NCBI GenBank assembly: GCA_013285705.1
Contig: JABDHA010000035.1
Coordinates: forward strand, 1 to 40,506
DNA from: Acidobacteriota bacterium
Lineage (GTDB): Bacteria > Acidobacteriota > Terriglobia > Terriglobales > Acidobacteriaceae
Reading direction: 5' to 3'
Length of the DNA stretch: 40,506 nucleotides
In this document: one piece after another, positions 1 to 8,196 of the stretch
Position numbering within the stretch: position 1 is the stretch's first letter
Layout: each line of letters starts with the position of its first letter
Notes under the pieces: model-generated
What the model saw: only the letters and a program-made list of their open reading frames with translations
Database searches by the model: none
What the model was told of the DNA's origin: nothing
Position numbers and translations under genes: made by a program

Positions 1-211
1 AGGCTTTTTTCTGGTGATCTTTCGGACCCTCTTCGCGGATGTACTGACCAATCTGGAATTCGCGCAGCTTTTCGATCACATACGGTCCGATAATGAGCGC
101 AATCAGCATCGCCGTGAGCGATGCAAAAGCAGTACGGAACGTCAGATACCGGAAGATGCGGAATGGTCTGAAGTAGGGGAAAAGTTTTTGATACAGGAGC
201 CAGTAGAGCAA
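1..211 (-). CDS. mraY: Phospho-N-acetylmuramoyl-pentapeptide-transferase, N-terminal fragment
   Basis: MraY is an integral membrane enzyme that moves phospho-MurNAc-pentapeptide from UDP onto undecaprenyl phosphate, forming lipid I. Only about the first 70 residues lie in the window; the gene runs off the left edge. The peptide begins MLYWLLYQKLFPYFRPFR and later reads IREEGPKDHQKK. The first is the usual MraY amino terminus and the second matches the EGP..H..K segment at the end of the first cytoplasmic loop. The start is a TTG at 209-211, chosen because a strong ribosome binding site (GGAGGAAG read on the minus strand, 215-222) sits just upstream and no in-frame ATG precedes it. Its place after murF fits the usual dcw order. 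Product identity is firm; the rest of the gene cannot be judged. Confidence 0.9.
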   Translation of the reverse strand, partial: MLYWLLYQKLFPYFRPFRIFRYLTFRTAFASLTAMLIALIIGPYVIEKLREFQIGQYIREEGPKDHQKKA

Positions 212-214
212 ACA

Positions 215-222
215 CTTCCTCC
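215..222 (-). promoter_or_regulatory. Strong ribosome binding site of mraY (TTG start)
   Basis: On the minus strand GGAGGAAG ends three bases before the TTG codon at 209-211 (core GGAGG six bases away). It decides the start codon, because the reading frame has no ATG at the point where the conserved MraY amino terminus begins. Confidence 0.75.
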
Positions 223-384
223 GGCAAATTTGCGGTGTCTCTCGTTTATCTTACAGGTTGGTGCTGCTGCAATTTATTTCGTCTTTTCTCCAAAATCTTT
301 TAAGTATTCATTCACCAAGGCGTAAAAGTCGCGAGACCAGCTCATCATGAACCCGGGTGCTCCGGCCTCAAACCAAAGACATAT

Positions 385-1770
385 CTACTTTCTCAACTCA
401 TCCAGGGCGTGTTCCAGGCGCACACCCCGCGAAGCCTTCAACAGCACGACATCCCGCTCGCGCAGATTTCGCCGGAGCCATGCGCCTGCCTGCTCCGGAG
501 TTTCAACGAACATCGCCTCGACTCCGGCCTGCTTTGCGCCCTCGACAATATAGGCAGAATTTCCGCGCACTCCCAGCACAATATCCACCCCAGCCGCAGC
601 AGCAGCTTCACCACAGCTTCTATGCAATGCCTCAGCCTCGCGTCCAAGCTCGAGCATCTCTCCCGCAACCAGAATATGGCGCTCGCCGGGCATCGACATC
701 AGCGTCTGAATCATTGCCTTCAGCGCTTCCGGGTTCGAGTTATAGCAATCGTTGATGACGGTTGCTTCATGCAGGACGAGCGTCTGGCCGCGTTTATCGC
801 CCGGTTCCAGCGTTGCCAGTGCTGCCGCACAACTCTCGAGCGGAATGCCGGCCTCCAGTCCCACAGCGATCGCAGCGAGAGCATTGGCCACGTTATGCTG
901 TCCCAGCAGCCGCAGCTGAACGTCTGCCTGCTGCTCGCCTGCATGCACTCGCATATGAAGGCCCTGCACTCCGAGCTCTTCAATGAAATCCGCCCGTAGA
1001 TCGGCGCACGGCCCCTTGCCAAAGTAGATCGTCTTGCCGTGAAAATCCCTGCCGAACTGCGAAACATAAGAATCATCGCAGTTCAGGAAAGCCACGCCAT
1101 CGGCAGGAAGGCTGGCGATCAGCTCGTACTTTGCGCGTGCCACACCGGCAATCGCATCATGGAAATTCTCGGCGTGCGCGTTGCCCACGTTCGTCACAAC
1201 ACCCCAGTTCGGAACGGCGATATGAGCCAGCGCTGCAATTTCACCCGCATTCGACATGCCCATTTCAATCACTGCGGCTTCGTCTTCTGGCTCAAGTCGA
1301 AGCAGTTGCAACGGCAGGCCAAATCCATTGTTCAAATTGCCCTGCGATTTCAGAACTTGAAATTGCGCCGCAAGCACCGTGGCCACGGCTTCCTTGGTCG
1401 TAGTTTTGCCGGCGCTCCCGGTGATGCCGATGACCCGCTTGCCCCAATGGCGACGGACAGCTGCAGCCAGCGTCTGCAATGCAATCAGGGGTTCATCCAC
1501 AATGAGCAGCGTATGCTGCCGCGCAGTTTCCGGCAGTTCGAGCACCTTCGATTTGGCAACAACCGCTGAGCATGCGCCTCGCTCCAAAGCGGTGACAACA
1601 AAGTCGTGCCCATCGAAGTGCTCTCCGCGCACCGCGAAAAACAGATCGCCCGGCTTGAGTGTCCGCGAGTCGATAGAATAGCCGGTTGCCACCTGCGCAT
1701 GGCTGTCTTTCCTGGGGACGTGCAAGGTACCGCTCACCCAATGCGCAATCTGGTCGAGCGAGAGTCTCAT
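385..1770 (-). CDS. murF: UDP-N-acetylmuramoyl-tripeptide--D-alanyl-D-alanine ligase
   Basis: MurF is the cytoplasmic ATP-dependent ligase that adds D-Ala-D-Ala to UDP-MurNAc-tripeptide, the last soluble step of peptidoglycan precursor synthesis. The 461-residue product has the usual family length. The N-terminal substrate domain contains YSIDSRTLKPGDLFFAVRG, the ATP-binding P-loop reads GITGSAGKTTTKEAVA near residue 115, and the C-terminal ligase domain includes VINDCYNSNPEALKAM and VLLKASRGVRLE near the end. Its ATG overlaps the murE stop by four bases (ATGA type), so the two are probably translationally coupled. A gap of about 170 bases with no evident gene separates it from mraY downstream. 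The DCYNSNP and KASRG signatures separate it from MurE and MurC. Confidence 0.97.
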   Translation of the reverse strand: MRLSLDQIAHWVSGTLHVPRKDSHAQVATGYSIDSRTLKPGDLFFAVRGEHFDGHDFVVTALERGACSAVVAKSKVLELPETARQHTLLIVDEPLIALQTLAAAVRRHWGKRVIGITGSAGKTTTKEAVATVLAAQFQVLKSQGNLNNGFGLPLQLLRLEPEDEAAVIEMGMSNAGEIAALAHIAVPNWGVVTNVGNAHAENFHDAIAGVARAKYELIASLPADGVAFLNCDDSYVSQFGRDFHGKTIYFGKGPCADLRADFIEELGVQGLHMRVHAGEQQADVQLRLLGQHNVANALAAIAVGLEAGIPLESCAAALATLEPGDKRGQTLVLHEATVINDCYNSNPEALKAMIQTLMSMPGERHILVAGEMLELGREAEALHRSCGEAAAAAGVDIVLGVRGNSAYIVEGAKQAGVEAMFVETPEQAGAWLRRNLRERDVVLLKASRGVRLEHALDELRK

Positions 1771-3278
1771 CGCTTCGCCCCAGTCTGCGCTAATGCGCGA
1801 ATCGTACTGGCAGCGATCTCCGCATCGTCAAAAGGAATCACACTATCGCGCAGCGTCTGCGTCTTCTCGTGCCCTTTGCCCGCCAGCAGAACAATATCTC
1901 CCGGCTTCGCCTGCTCGATCGCGATCTGAATCGCCTTTGCGCGATCGACTTCAGCGATGAACTTCACGCCTGTCGACTCCAGCCCCGGCAGAACGTCGCG
2001 CAAGATCGCCTCTGGCGCCTCGCTGCGTGGATTATCGGAAGTCAACACGACGAAATCGCTGCCCTCACCCGCAGCGCGCCCCATCAGTGGACGCTTGGTG
2101 CGGTCGCGGTCGCCTCCGCAACCGAAGAGCGTAATCACACGCCCATTTGCGGGCTTCACAAATTCACGCGCCAGCATGATCAGGTTACGCAGCGCATCGT
2201 CAGTGTGCGCATAATCGACGACCACAGTAAACGGCTGTCCTGCTTTCACCGTTTGGAATCGGCCGGGCACGCACTGCAGTGCAGCCGCGCCTTCGGCAAT
2301 CTCATCCAGGGTCAGTCCGCGAGCATACGCAGCCGCAGACGCCGCCAGCAGGTTGTAGACATTCACCTTGCCCGTTAGCCGAGTTTCGATAGCTGCACTT
2401 CCCATCGGCGTAACCAGCGTGAACTCCATCCCGGCCGCGGACATCTGCACATCCTCAGCACGAAACTCGCCCACCTTTAAGCCATAGGAAAAAATCGTAG
2501 AACCCGCTTCCCGAGCCTTGATTGCCAGTTCCGCGCCGTAAGGATCTTCAATATTGATGACTGCAACACGCGGCGCCGGACCGTTCGCACCGTCAAAGAG
2601 CATGCGCTTGGCAGCAAAATAAGCGTCCATCGTGCCGTGGTAATCGAGATGGTCTCGCGTGAGATTCGTGAAGATCGCCACATCAAAGGGCATCGACCAC
2701 ACGCGCCCTTGTTCGAGTGCATGAGACGAGACTTCCATCACCGCCTCGGTCGCACCTAAGCAGAGACCCCGGACAAACAACTCCAGCAGATCGCGAGACT
2801 CCGGTGTAGTATGCGGCGATTCAAGAACGATACCCGCGACATGGTATTCAATCGTGCCAACTAGCACTGTTCTGCGACCAGTGCTGTTCAGCATCGCGTC
2901 CAGCAGAAAAGCAGTCGTCGTCTTGCCGTTGGTCCCCGTTACACCGCTCAGCACGAGCTTTTGCTCTGGATGCTCGTGGAAATTCGCTGCCAGCATCGCC
3001 AGTGCGCGTCTGCCATGCTGCACTTCCGCAACCGGGATGTGCGGAAATTTTCCGGTGATTTCGTCAAAAGCCGCGGTCGCATCCGTGACAACGGCAACAG
3101 CTCCGCGTTCGATAGCCGCCGTGCTGAAACGGTTGCCGTCGGTTGTGCCGCCCTGCATGGCAACAAATAGTGACCCCGGCGCTACTTTGCGCGAGTCGTA
3201 TTCGATGCTGCTGACGTCAACCACTGACCCGGCACGCCGTACCAGGCTGACTTCGCGCAAGACTTCTTCTATGTGCAT
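1767..3278 (-). CDS. murE: UDP-N-acetylmuramoyl-L-alanyl-D-glutamate--2,6-diaminopimelate ligase
   Basis: MurE adds the third stem-peptide residue to UDP-MurNAc-L-Ala-D-Glu. The start is placed at the ATG that gives MHIEEVLREVSLVRR (503 residues). The frame is open 15 codons further, to a TTG touching the ftsI stop (TGATTG), but that extension does not resemble the family and neither start has a clear Shine-Dalgarno sequence. The P-loop is GVTGTNGKTTTAFLLDAM (about residues 112-129), the carbamylated-lysine region reads TRDHLDYHGTMDAYFAAK, and TSDNPRSE (about residues 414-420) carries the DNPR motif that in this family selects meso-diaminopimelate rather than lysine. Meso-DAP peptidoglycan is therefore inferred. 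It lies between ftsI and murF, coupled to murF by an ATGA overlap. Confidence 0.96.
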   Translation of the reverse strand: MHIEEVLREVSLVRRAGSVVDVSSIEYDSRKVAPGSLFVAMQGGTTDGNRFSTAAIERGAVAVVTDATAAFDEITGKFPHIPVAEVQHGRRALAMLAANFHEHPEQKLVLSGVTGTNGKTTTAFLLDAMLNSTGRRTVLVGTIEYHVAGIVLESPHTTPESRDLLELFVRGLCLGATEAVMEVSSHALEQGRVWSMPFDVAIFTNLTRDHLDYHGTMDAYFAAKRMLFDGANGPAPRVAVINIEDPYGAELAIKAREAGSTIFSYGLKVGEFRAEDVQMSAAGMEFTLVTPMGSAAIETRLTGKVNVYNLLAASAAAYARGLTLDEIAEGAAALQCVPGRFQTVKAGQPFTVVVDYAHTDDALRNLIMLAREFVKPANGRVITLFGCGGDRDRTKRPLMGRAAGEGSDFVVLTSDNPRSEAPEAILRDVLPGLESTGVKFIAEVDRAKAIQIAIEQAKPGDIVLLAGKGHEKTQTLRDSVIPFDDAEIAASTIRALAQTGAKR

Positions 3279-3323
3279 AGGAACAGATTGATTGTAAGGC
3301 TCAGCGGGTGAACCGCACCACAA

Positions 3324-5690
3324 TCACCGGGTAAACCGCACTACGATTTCGGTGCCGACCGGCACCATAGTACCCGCAGCGGGCGCCTGTTCGCGCGCAA
3401 TGCCCGTGCCCAGCACCTGGACCCCCAGTTCAACCGAGCCCGCCAGCTCAATCACGTTGCGAACAGGCTGCCCAACAAAAGATGGGACCGCGACTCGCTT
3501 GCCCGCATTCACCACAACAGAGCCATTCACTGGCGGAGCGGGCGTACTCGCAAGCATGGGTGGTGGTGTGGGTTCCGGTTCATCGGCAGGTTTTGGCTTC
3601 AGGGTCTCGGCAAATGCAGTCGTCGAAGAGGCGCTATTCGACAGCGGCGGATCTGGATTCGTGTTAGCAGCGACCTGCACTGGCGCGGCATTCTTGGCTA
3701 CCGGAGCAGCCTGCCCCGGAGTCTGCTGCGGAGCGCGCAGCGGGTCATCCGCCGGAAGATCGTTGACGGCGGCGAATAGTGAATTGATATCTTCGTCGTG
3801 TTCCGCAGGCTGATCGTCTTCTTCCACTACCGGATGCTGGTCTTTGGCGATCAATGACTGCGGCTTCATCTCCTGGTCGTGCGCCACGCCGAGATATTCG
3901 AGGATCTGCTGCGCCAGGTCCTGAAAGACCGGCGCGCTGGCTTCTGCTCCAAAGTGCATACTGTGATCCGGCGAGTCCATGATGACGGCAACCGTGATCG
4001 CCGGATTATTCACCGGCGCAAAGCCCACGAAGGACGCGACAAACTTCGTCTTCGAATAGGTATGCGTCGCCGGATCGATCTTCTGCGCCGTCCCCGTTTT
4101 GCCCGCCGCGCTGTATCCATTCAGATGGACCGCGTTGTGTGCCGTGCCGATAAGCACCACGTCTTCCATCATCTTGCGCATCTCCGCCGCGGTCATTTCC
4201 GAGACCACACGGTGCGCATTCTCGGGCAGCGGATTGGGCAGTTCATTCTCAGGATGAAAAGCCACCGGCTGAAGCTTCGGATTGCCCTTCATCAGATCCG
4301 TGCTTCTGAGCAGGATATGCGGCGGCAAATAAACACCGCCGTTGGCAATGGTGGAAACCATGGTGACAATCTGAATGGGTGTCACGGCAACTTCCTGCCC
4401 CATGGGAATGGAGCCGATTGAAGTCGGCCCCCATCTTTTCACCGGCCGTAGCAGGCCGCGCGTCTCAGCCGGAAGCTCGATGCCTGTACGCTCACCAAAT
4501 CCAAATGCGCGGATATATTGATAAAGCCGGTCGGGCCCCAGGCGCTGTCCAACCCGGATCGCACATACATTGCTCGAAACCGCAAGGGCCTTCCATGCGG
4601 GAACCACTCCAAAATGGTCGCCAGGAGCATCGTGTATCGTCCGGCCAGCGACATTGATCAGGCCACCGCCGCAGTCCAGCGGGCTGTCCGGTGTAATGAG
4701 CTTTTCTTCGAGCGCAGCCGCATAGGACACCGGCTTGAACGTAGAACCCGGCTCATACACATCGCTGACCGCAAGATCGCGCAGCAGGCCTCTCGTCGCA
4801 TGGCGAAAATCGTTCGGATTGAAAGTAGGCCGGATGGCCAGCGCAAGAATCTGCCCCGTGTGCGGGTCCTGCACGACAACAGTCCCGGTCTGCGCGTGCG
4901 TCCGCTCCATGTTGCGGTCGAGCGCCTGCTCGGCCATGAACTGAATGTTGGCGTCGACAGTCAGAACAAGGTTCTCGCCCGGAAGCGGCTCGCGTTCTTC
5001 GCTGCCTAGCACGTGCCTACGCGCGTCGAGGGCCGTCAACATGCGCCCCGGCGTGCCGTGCAGATCTTCGTCGAAGCTCTGCTCCAAGCCACCAAGTCCG
5101 TTGTCATCCAGACCGACGTAGCCCAGCACTTCCGACGCCATCTGGTTGTCCGGATAGAAGCGCTTGAACTCCTTCTGAACGTACACGCCCTTCAGGTTCA
5201 GCGCCTTAACTTTTGCGATGACCGCCGGGTCCTGCTTACGCGCAACCCAGGCAAAGTTCCTCGAAGCGTTGAAGCGCGCCAAAATCTGCGGTGCCGCAGT
5301 GAACGAATCGGTCGGATCGATATGAACGACCTTGCCCAGAGCCGCCGCGGTCGCAGGCCGCGCATCGCCAATCTCCGAAGGCACAGCGTAAATCGAGTCG
5401 GCGAGCACCGTCATCGCCAGCTCATGCAGATTGCGGTCGTAAAGCACGCCCCGGCGCGGAGCCACTTCAAAGGTGCGCTGCTGCTGTCTTGCGGCGCGCT
5501 CTACAAACTCGTGGTGGCGGATCACCTGCAGCCACACCAGCCGCATGCCGATGGCGCCTACCCACAGCGCGAAAAACGCCAGCACATAGATCACGCGCAA
5601 ACGGCGCATGGGGGTGACTACACCAGCCTGCGCCGCCTGTGTGTTTTGAGATGCTGGGTTGGTTTCGGGATGGAATGAAAACCGCTTCAA
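3324..5690 (-). CDS. ftsI: Peptidoglycan D,D-transpeptidase FtsI (PBP3) with C-terminal PASTA domain
   Basis: This is the septal class B penicillin-binding protein that cross-links peptidoglycan during division. It has a cytoplasmic N-terminus, one transmembrane helix (about residues 31-52), the class B dimerisation region with RRGVLYDRN (79-87), and a transpeptidase domain with motifs STFK (316-319), SSN (372-374) and KTG (531-533). After about residue 605 comes an acidic then Pro/Ala-rich linker of roughly 120 residues, then one PASTA domain (about 731-788, VPSFVGQPVRNV..., ending in VGTEIVVRFTR). At 788 residues it is longer than typical enterobacterial FtsI (about 590), mostly because of this tail. 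The start is TTG at 5688-5690, supported by GGGAGGAG eight to ten bases upstream; an ATG 27 codons in would still keep the membrane helix. It follows ftsL and precedes murE, as usual in dcw clusters. Confidence 0.95.
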   Translation of the reverse strand: MKRFSFHPETNPASQNTQAAQAGVVTPMRRLRVIYVLAFFALWVGAIGMRLVWLQVIRHHEFVERAARQQQRTFEVAPRRGVLYDRNLHELAMTVLADSIYAVPSEIGDARPATAAALGKVVHIDPTDSFTAAPQILARFNASRNFAWVARKQDPAVIAKVKALNLKGVYVQKEFKRFYPDNQMASEVLGYVGLDDNGLGGLEQSFDEDLHGTPGRMLTALDARRHVLGSEEREPLPGENLVLTVDANIQFMAEQALDRNMERTHAQTGTVVVQDPHTGQILALAIRPTFNPNDFRHATRGLLRDLAVSDVYEPGSTFKPVSYAAALEEKLITPDSPLDCGGGLINVAGRTIHDAPGDHFGVVPAWKALAVSSNVCAIRVGQRLGPDRLYQYIRAFGFGERTGIELPAETRGLLRPVKRWGPTSIGSIPMGQEVAVTPIQIVTMVSTIANGGVYLPPHILLRSTDLMKGNPKLQPVAFHPENELPNPLPENAHRVVSEMTAAEMRKMMEDVVLIGTAHNAVHLNGYSAAGKTGTAQKIDPATHTYSKTKFVASFVGFAPVNNPAITVAVIMDSPDHSMHFGAEASAPVFQDLAQQILEYLGVAHDQEMKPQSLIAKDQHPVVEEDDQPAEHDEDINSLFAAVNDLPADDPLRAPQQTPGQAAPVAKNAAPVQVAANTNPDPPLSNSASSTTAFAETLKPKPADEPEPTPPPMLASTPAPPVNGSVVVNAGKRVAVPSFVGQPVRNVIELAGSVELGVQVLGTGIAREQAPAAGTMVPVGTEIVVRFTR

Positions 5691-5719
5691 CGCTCGACTC
5701 CTCCCAGAAGAATACGTGC

Positions 5720-6232
5720 CTAGCGAACAGGCAATGCAGGAGTCATCTGAGCCAGCACCGGGCCATTCGCATCCATGCTCGCATCGGGACGAACCACCTG
5801 CCCCGGACGCGGCTCATCCAGACCCAATTGACGCGCCATGTGGTCGATGCGCGCCGGATCGGCAAGCTGTGCTTCGGTCAGGCGAAGCTGGCGGTTCTGC
5901 TCCTCGAGCTGCACCACCTGCTGCTTCTCCGATTCCACGCGATAGCCGTACTCGATCGAGCAGAAGTGCTGCCAGCCGTAGACCATCACCAATGCGAATA
6001 GCATGGCCATCGCGCAGGCAAAGGTGCGCATCTCGCGCACGCGCTGCGGATCGGCCGCCTTGACCAGCCGTGAATTGTCGAAACGCTTGGCGAAGAAGAC
6101 CTCCGGCGTCGGCCCCCGGCGCGCACGCTGCTGCTGCGCAAACAGGGACAGGTTCCGCTCTGCGGCCGACATCTCAGCGCTCTTGCGCGTGGCCGTCATC
6201 ATTCCATTCGTTGCGATTACCTGTGTCGCCAT
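5720..6232 (-). CDS. ftsL: FtsL-like cell division protein
   Basis: This is a small bitopic membrane protein in the place where ftsL normally sits, between rsmH and ftsI. The 170 residues comprise a basic cytoplasmic N-terminus of about 70 residues, one hydrophobic helix (about 71-92, FACAMAMLFALVMVYGW), and a periplasmic coiled-coil stretch (SEKQQVVQLEEQNRQLRLTE) with heptad-spaced hydrophobic residues. It then has DPARIDHMARQLGL, the conserved tail of FtsL/FtsB proteins, and a short Pro/Ala-rich end. Such proteins form a complex with FtsB and FtsQ that activates FtsW/FtsI. Sequence conservation in this family is weak, so the assignment rests on topology, the tail motif and position. The start has a clear GGAGA ribosome binding site four bases before the ATG. 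Confidence 0.85.
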   Translation of the reverse strand: MATQVIATNGMMTATRKSAEMSAAERNLSLFAQQQRARRGPTPEVFFAKRFDNSRLVKAADPQRVREMRTFACAMAMLFALVMVYGWQHFCSIEYGYRVESEKQQVVQLEEQNRQLRLTEAQLADPARIDHMARQLGLDEPRPGQVVRPDASMDANGPVLAQMTPALPVR

Positions 6233-6432
6233 TGTGTCTCCTGCGTAACTGCTGTTCTTCCAAAAATTGATGTCATCCTGAGCGCAGTGAAGGATCTGCT
6301 TTTATCCTTCTCGTTGCTCTTGCTTCTTCCTCAAACGACCGGGCCAGGGCCGCTATTTCTGAGGAGGTCTTACGGGATGTCGTCTTACTAACTTTCGCCT
6401 TGTACAACGGTGGGACGACCCCGGCCCGATCT
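6233..6432. other. 200-base gap inside the dcw cluster containing a dispersed repeat
   Basis: No gene was found between rsmH and the ftsL-like gene. The stretch contains one copy of the GTCATCCTGAGCG...AAGGATCTGC repeat (6272-6303). Most dcw clusters are packed tightly here, so the gap itself is unusual. Confidence 0.6.
6272..6303. repeat. Dispersed intergenic repeat, copy 1 (GTCATCCTGAGCG type)
   Basis: The element begins GTCATCCTGAGCGCAGTGAA and ends GGATCTGCTTTT. Copies with the same ends lie at 32782-32813 and 38603-38652, always intergenic and always in the same orientation on the plus strand. ATCCT and AGGAT form short inverted arms. Related text is common between genes of Acidobacteria and some other phyla (from memory, not searched). 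Confidence 0.7.
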
Positions 6433-7359
6433 CTAACTAAACTTTCCAGCTTTCTTCTTCTCCGCCGCCCGCAGCTTCGCGCTGCGCGCTCTTGGATTGC
6501 GATCCGTCTCCTCTGCTTCCGCCGTTACCGGCTTCCGCGTCAGCACTTCGTAAATTCCCTGCCGCGCGCCTTCGCGCAGCGAATCTTTTGCCCGCCGGTC
6601 TTCGAGAGAATGAAAGCTGATCACCACCAGCCTTCCTCCCGGCTTCAGCAGCCGAGGCGCTGCGTCCAACAGCGCGTCGATCTCGTCTAACTCGGCATTT
6701 ACGTAAATTCGAAGAGCCTGAAAGGTCCGTGTCGCCGGGTGCAGAGTATGCCGGCTTCTATCTGATTTCATCGCCGGGGCCGCAGCCGATATGATTCTGG
6801 CAAGTTGTGCCGTCGTCGTAACCGGCCGGGCCCTGACAATGGCTCTGGCGATTCTCCGCGACCTCCTTTCCTCTCCGAATTCGTAAATCAAGTCGGCAAG
6901 CTCTTTTTCACCGGCCTGGTTTACCACCTGTTCGGCGTTGATGCCCTGGCGCGGATTCATCCGCATTTCCAAAGGCCCATCCGCCTGAAAACTAAACCCT
7001 CTGTGCGCCTCGTCGAACTGCAGTGAGCTGACGCCAAAATCCGCCAGCAGACCGTCAAGACTCTCCGGCTCCAGCAGCTTTTCCGCCTGCGAAAACTCCA
7101 CATCATGCAGGACAACCTCCGGCATCGCCGGTCCCAGTACCTCGCGTAGAGCATTCAGCCGTTCTTTCGCCAGCGCCATCGCTTCGGGGTCACGGTCGAA
7201 AGCAATCAACTTGCCTCGCGGACCCAATTGCCGCGCTATCGCCGTCGCATGCCCCGCAAGTCCGAGCGTAGCGTCAACATACGTGCCGCCTGGCCGCACA
7301 TTCAGATATCGGATCGCATCTTGTAAAAGAACCGGCACATGTCTTTCACGTTCTGCCAT
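6433..7359 (-). CDS. rsmH: 16S rRNA (cytosine-1402-N4)-methyltransferase
   Basis: RsmH (MraW) is the SAM-dependent enzyme that N4-methylates C1402 of 16S rRNA in the ribosomal P site. The start is placed at the ATG giving MAERERHVPVLL (308 residues). A GGGGGAG ribosome binding site lies about five bases upstream, the peptide matches the family start, and the choice leaves a 22-base gap to mraZ instead of an overlap. Visible family features are HVPVLL near the start, the SAM-binding stretch YVDATLGLAGHATAI, FDRDPEAMALAKERL, DFGVSSLQFDEAHRGFSF, and the C-terminal VISFHSLEDRRAKD. The arginine/lysine-rich tail (AKLRAAEKKKAGKFS) is also usual. It follows mraZ and precedes the ftsL-like gene. Confidence 0.97.
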   Translation of the reverse strand: MAERERHVPVLLQDAIRYLNVRPGGTYVDATLGLAGHATAIARQLGPRGKLIAFDRDPEAMALAKERLNALREVLGPAMPEVVLHDVEFSQAEKLLEPESLDGLLADFGVSSLQFDEAHRGFSFQADGPLEMRMNPRQGINAEQVVNQAGEKELADLIYEFGEERRSRRIARAIVRARPVTTTAQLARIISAAAPAMKSDRSRHTLHPATRTFQALRIYVNAELDEIDALLDAAPRLLKPGGRLVVISFHSLEDRRAKDSLREGARQGIYEVLTRKPVTAEAEETDRNPRARSAKLRAAEKKKAGKFS

Positions 7360-7381
7360 GTGCTCCCCCTTGGGGGCTATG

Positions 7382-7822
7382 TCACAGCCCAAATCCTGCT
7401 AATTCCTTCTCGTCGTCTGCCGTCAGCGGATTCTCGTCCATGTTCCGCTTGAAATCTTCATGGTTCGCGACGGTCAAATAGTTCTGCATGCCGAAGACCA
7501 CCACATCTGCCATCAAGTTCGCCGATTCCCGCAGTATTTGCGGCAGTAGCACCCTGCCCTGCGAATCGATCTCGGTCGTCTGCCCGTAATAGTTAATCCG
7601 GTCCATTAACTTTTTCTTGGCCGGATGAAAACTCGGGATCGCAGCCAGCTTTTCCTCGATCTTTTCCCACTCTTTCAGGGGGTAAATCTCGGCAACCTTG
7701 CCATCCTTGCTGGTGATGTAGAAGAGAGAGCCGTAATTCTCCGTCAGCGGGCGCTTGAAGTCCGCTGGAAGCTTGAGCCTCCCTTTTTCATCAACCCGGG
7801 CTGGATGGTTCCCACGGAACAT
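7382..7822 (-). CDS. mraZ: Transcriptional regulator MraZ
   Basis: MraZ is a DNA-binding protein with two AbrB/SpoVT-like beta folds. It commonly controls its own dcw operon by binding direct repeats near the promoter. At 146 residues the length is normal. The amino terminus MFRGNHPARVDEKGRLKLPADFK and the second half (ITSKDGKVAEIYP, then DSQGRVLLPQILRE) show the two DxxGR motifs, one per repeat. It is the first gene of the cluster, 22 bases upstream of rsmH. The ribosome binding site is modest (GGGAAG). I did not find a convincing array of MraZ-type direct repeats in the upstream DNA, so autoregulation is inferred from the family only. Confidence 0.95.
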   Translation of the reverse strand: MFRGNHPARVDEKGRLKLPADFKRPLTENYGSLFYITSKDGKVAEIYPLKEWEKIEEKLAAIPSFHPAKKKLMDRINYYGQTTEIDSQGRVLLPQILRESANLMADVVVFGMQNYLTVANHEDFKRNMDENPLTADDEKELAGFGL

Positions 7823-8196
7823 CGCTGCACTTCCCTGCCTGAAACCGGCCTTCTTCCTGCTCTATCGGCCGTCTAACCCTTTTGAGGAGTAAAATTTGTC
7901 GAAATCGCCTCGAAATCTTTCCTAAAAGGCCATTTTTGACTACTTTGCTCCACCGACATCGTAAATCACTAGATGCGCCCGTCAAAGGGCGTTTTCCTGT
8001 GGAGATTCGTGAAATGTAAAGACTGACCGAAAGGGGGCGCTTTCAGGGTCCTGCAAAGCCCAACCCCTAGTGTCGAGCGCGAGCGATCAGCCCTATATGC
8101 GGTGTTTGCTTATTTGGTTCCTATTTATTAATCCGTACTTGCCAGATTTCGCCACTCAAGATAGGCAATTTTCGCCTAACCTTCTCCTCGCGCGAA
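7823..8196. other. Intergenic region between DUF2127-like gene and mraZ
   Basis: These 374 bases hold the probable mraZ promoter (7958-7985) and, near the DUF2127-like stop codon, a small hairpin (TAGGC, 7-base loop, GCCTA; 8162-8178) that could end the DUF2127-like transcript. It lacks a good T-run. No further gene was seen; the short open frames here have no recognisable features. Confidence 0.5.
7958..7985 (-). promoter_or_regulatory. Putative promoter of the mraZ dcw operon
   Basis: On the minus strand TTGACG (-35) is followed after 16 bases by TACGAT (-10), about 140 bases upstream of the mraZ ATG. The -35 box lies inside a dyad (CGCCC, TTTGA, CGGGCG), which could be a protein binding site. 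The -10 box is only a fair match, so this is a prediction. Confidence 0.4.
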
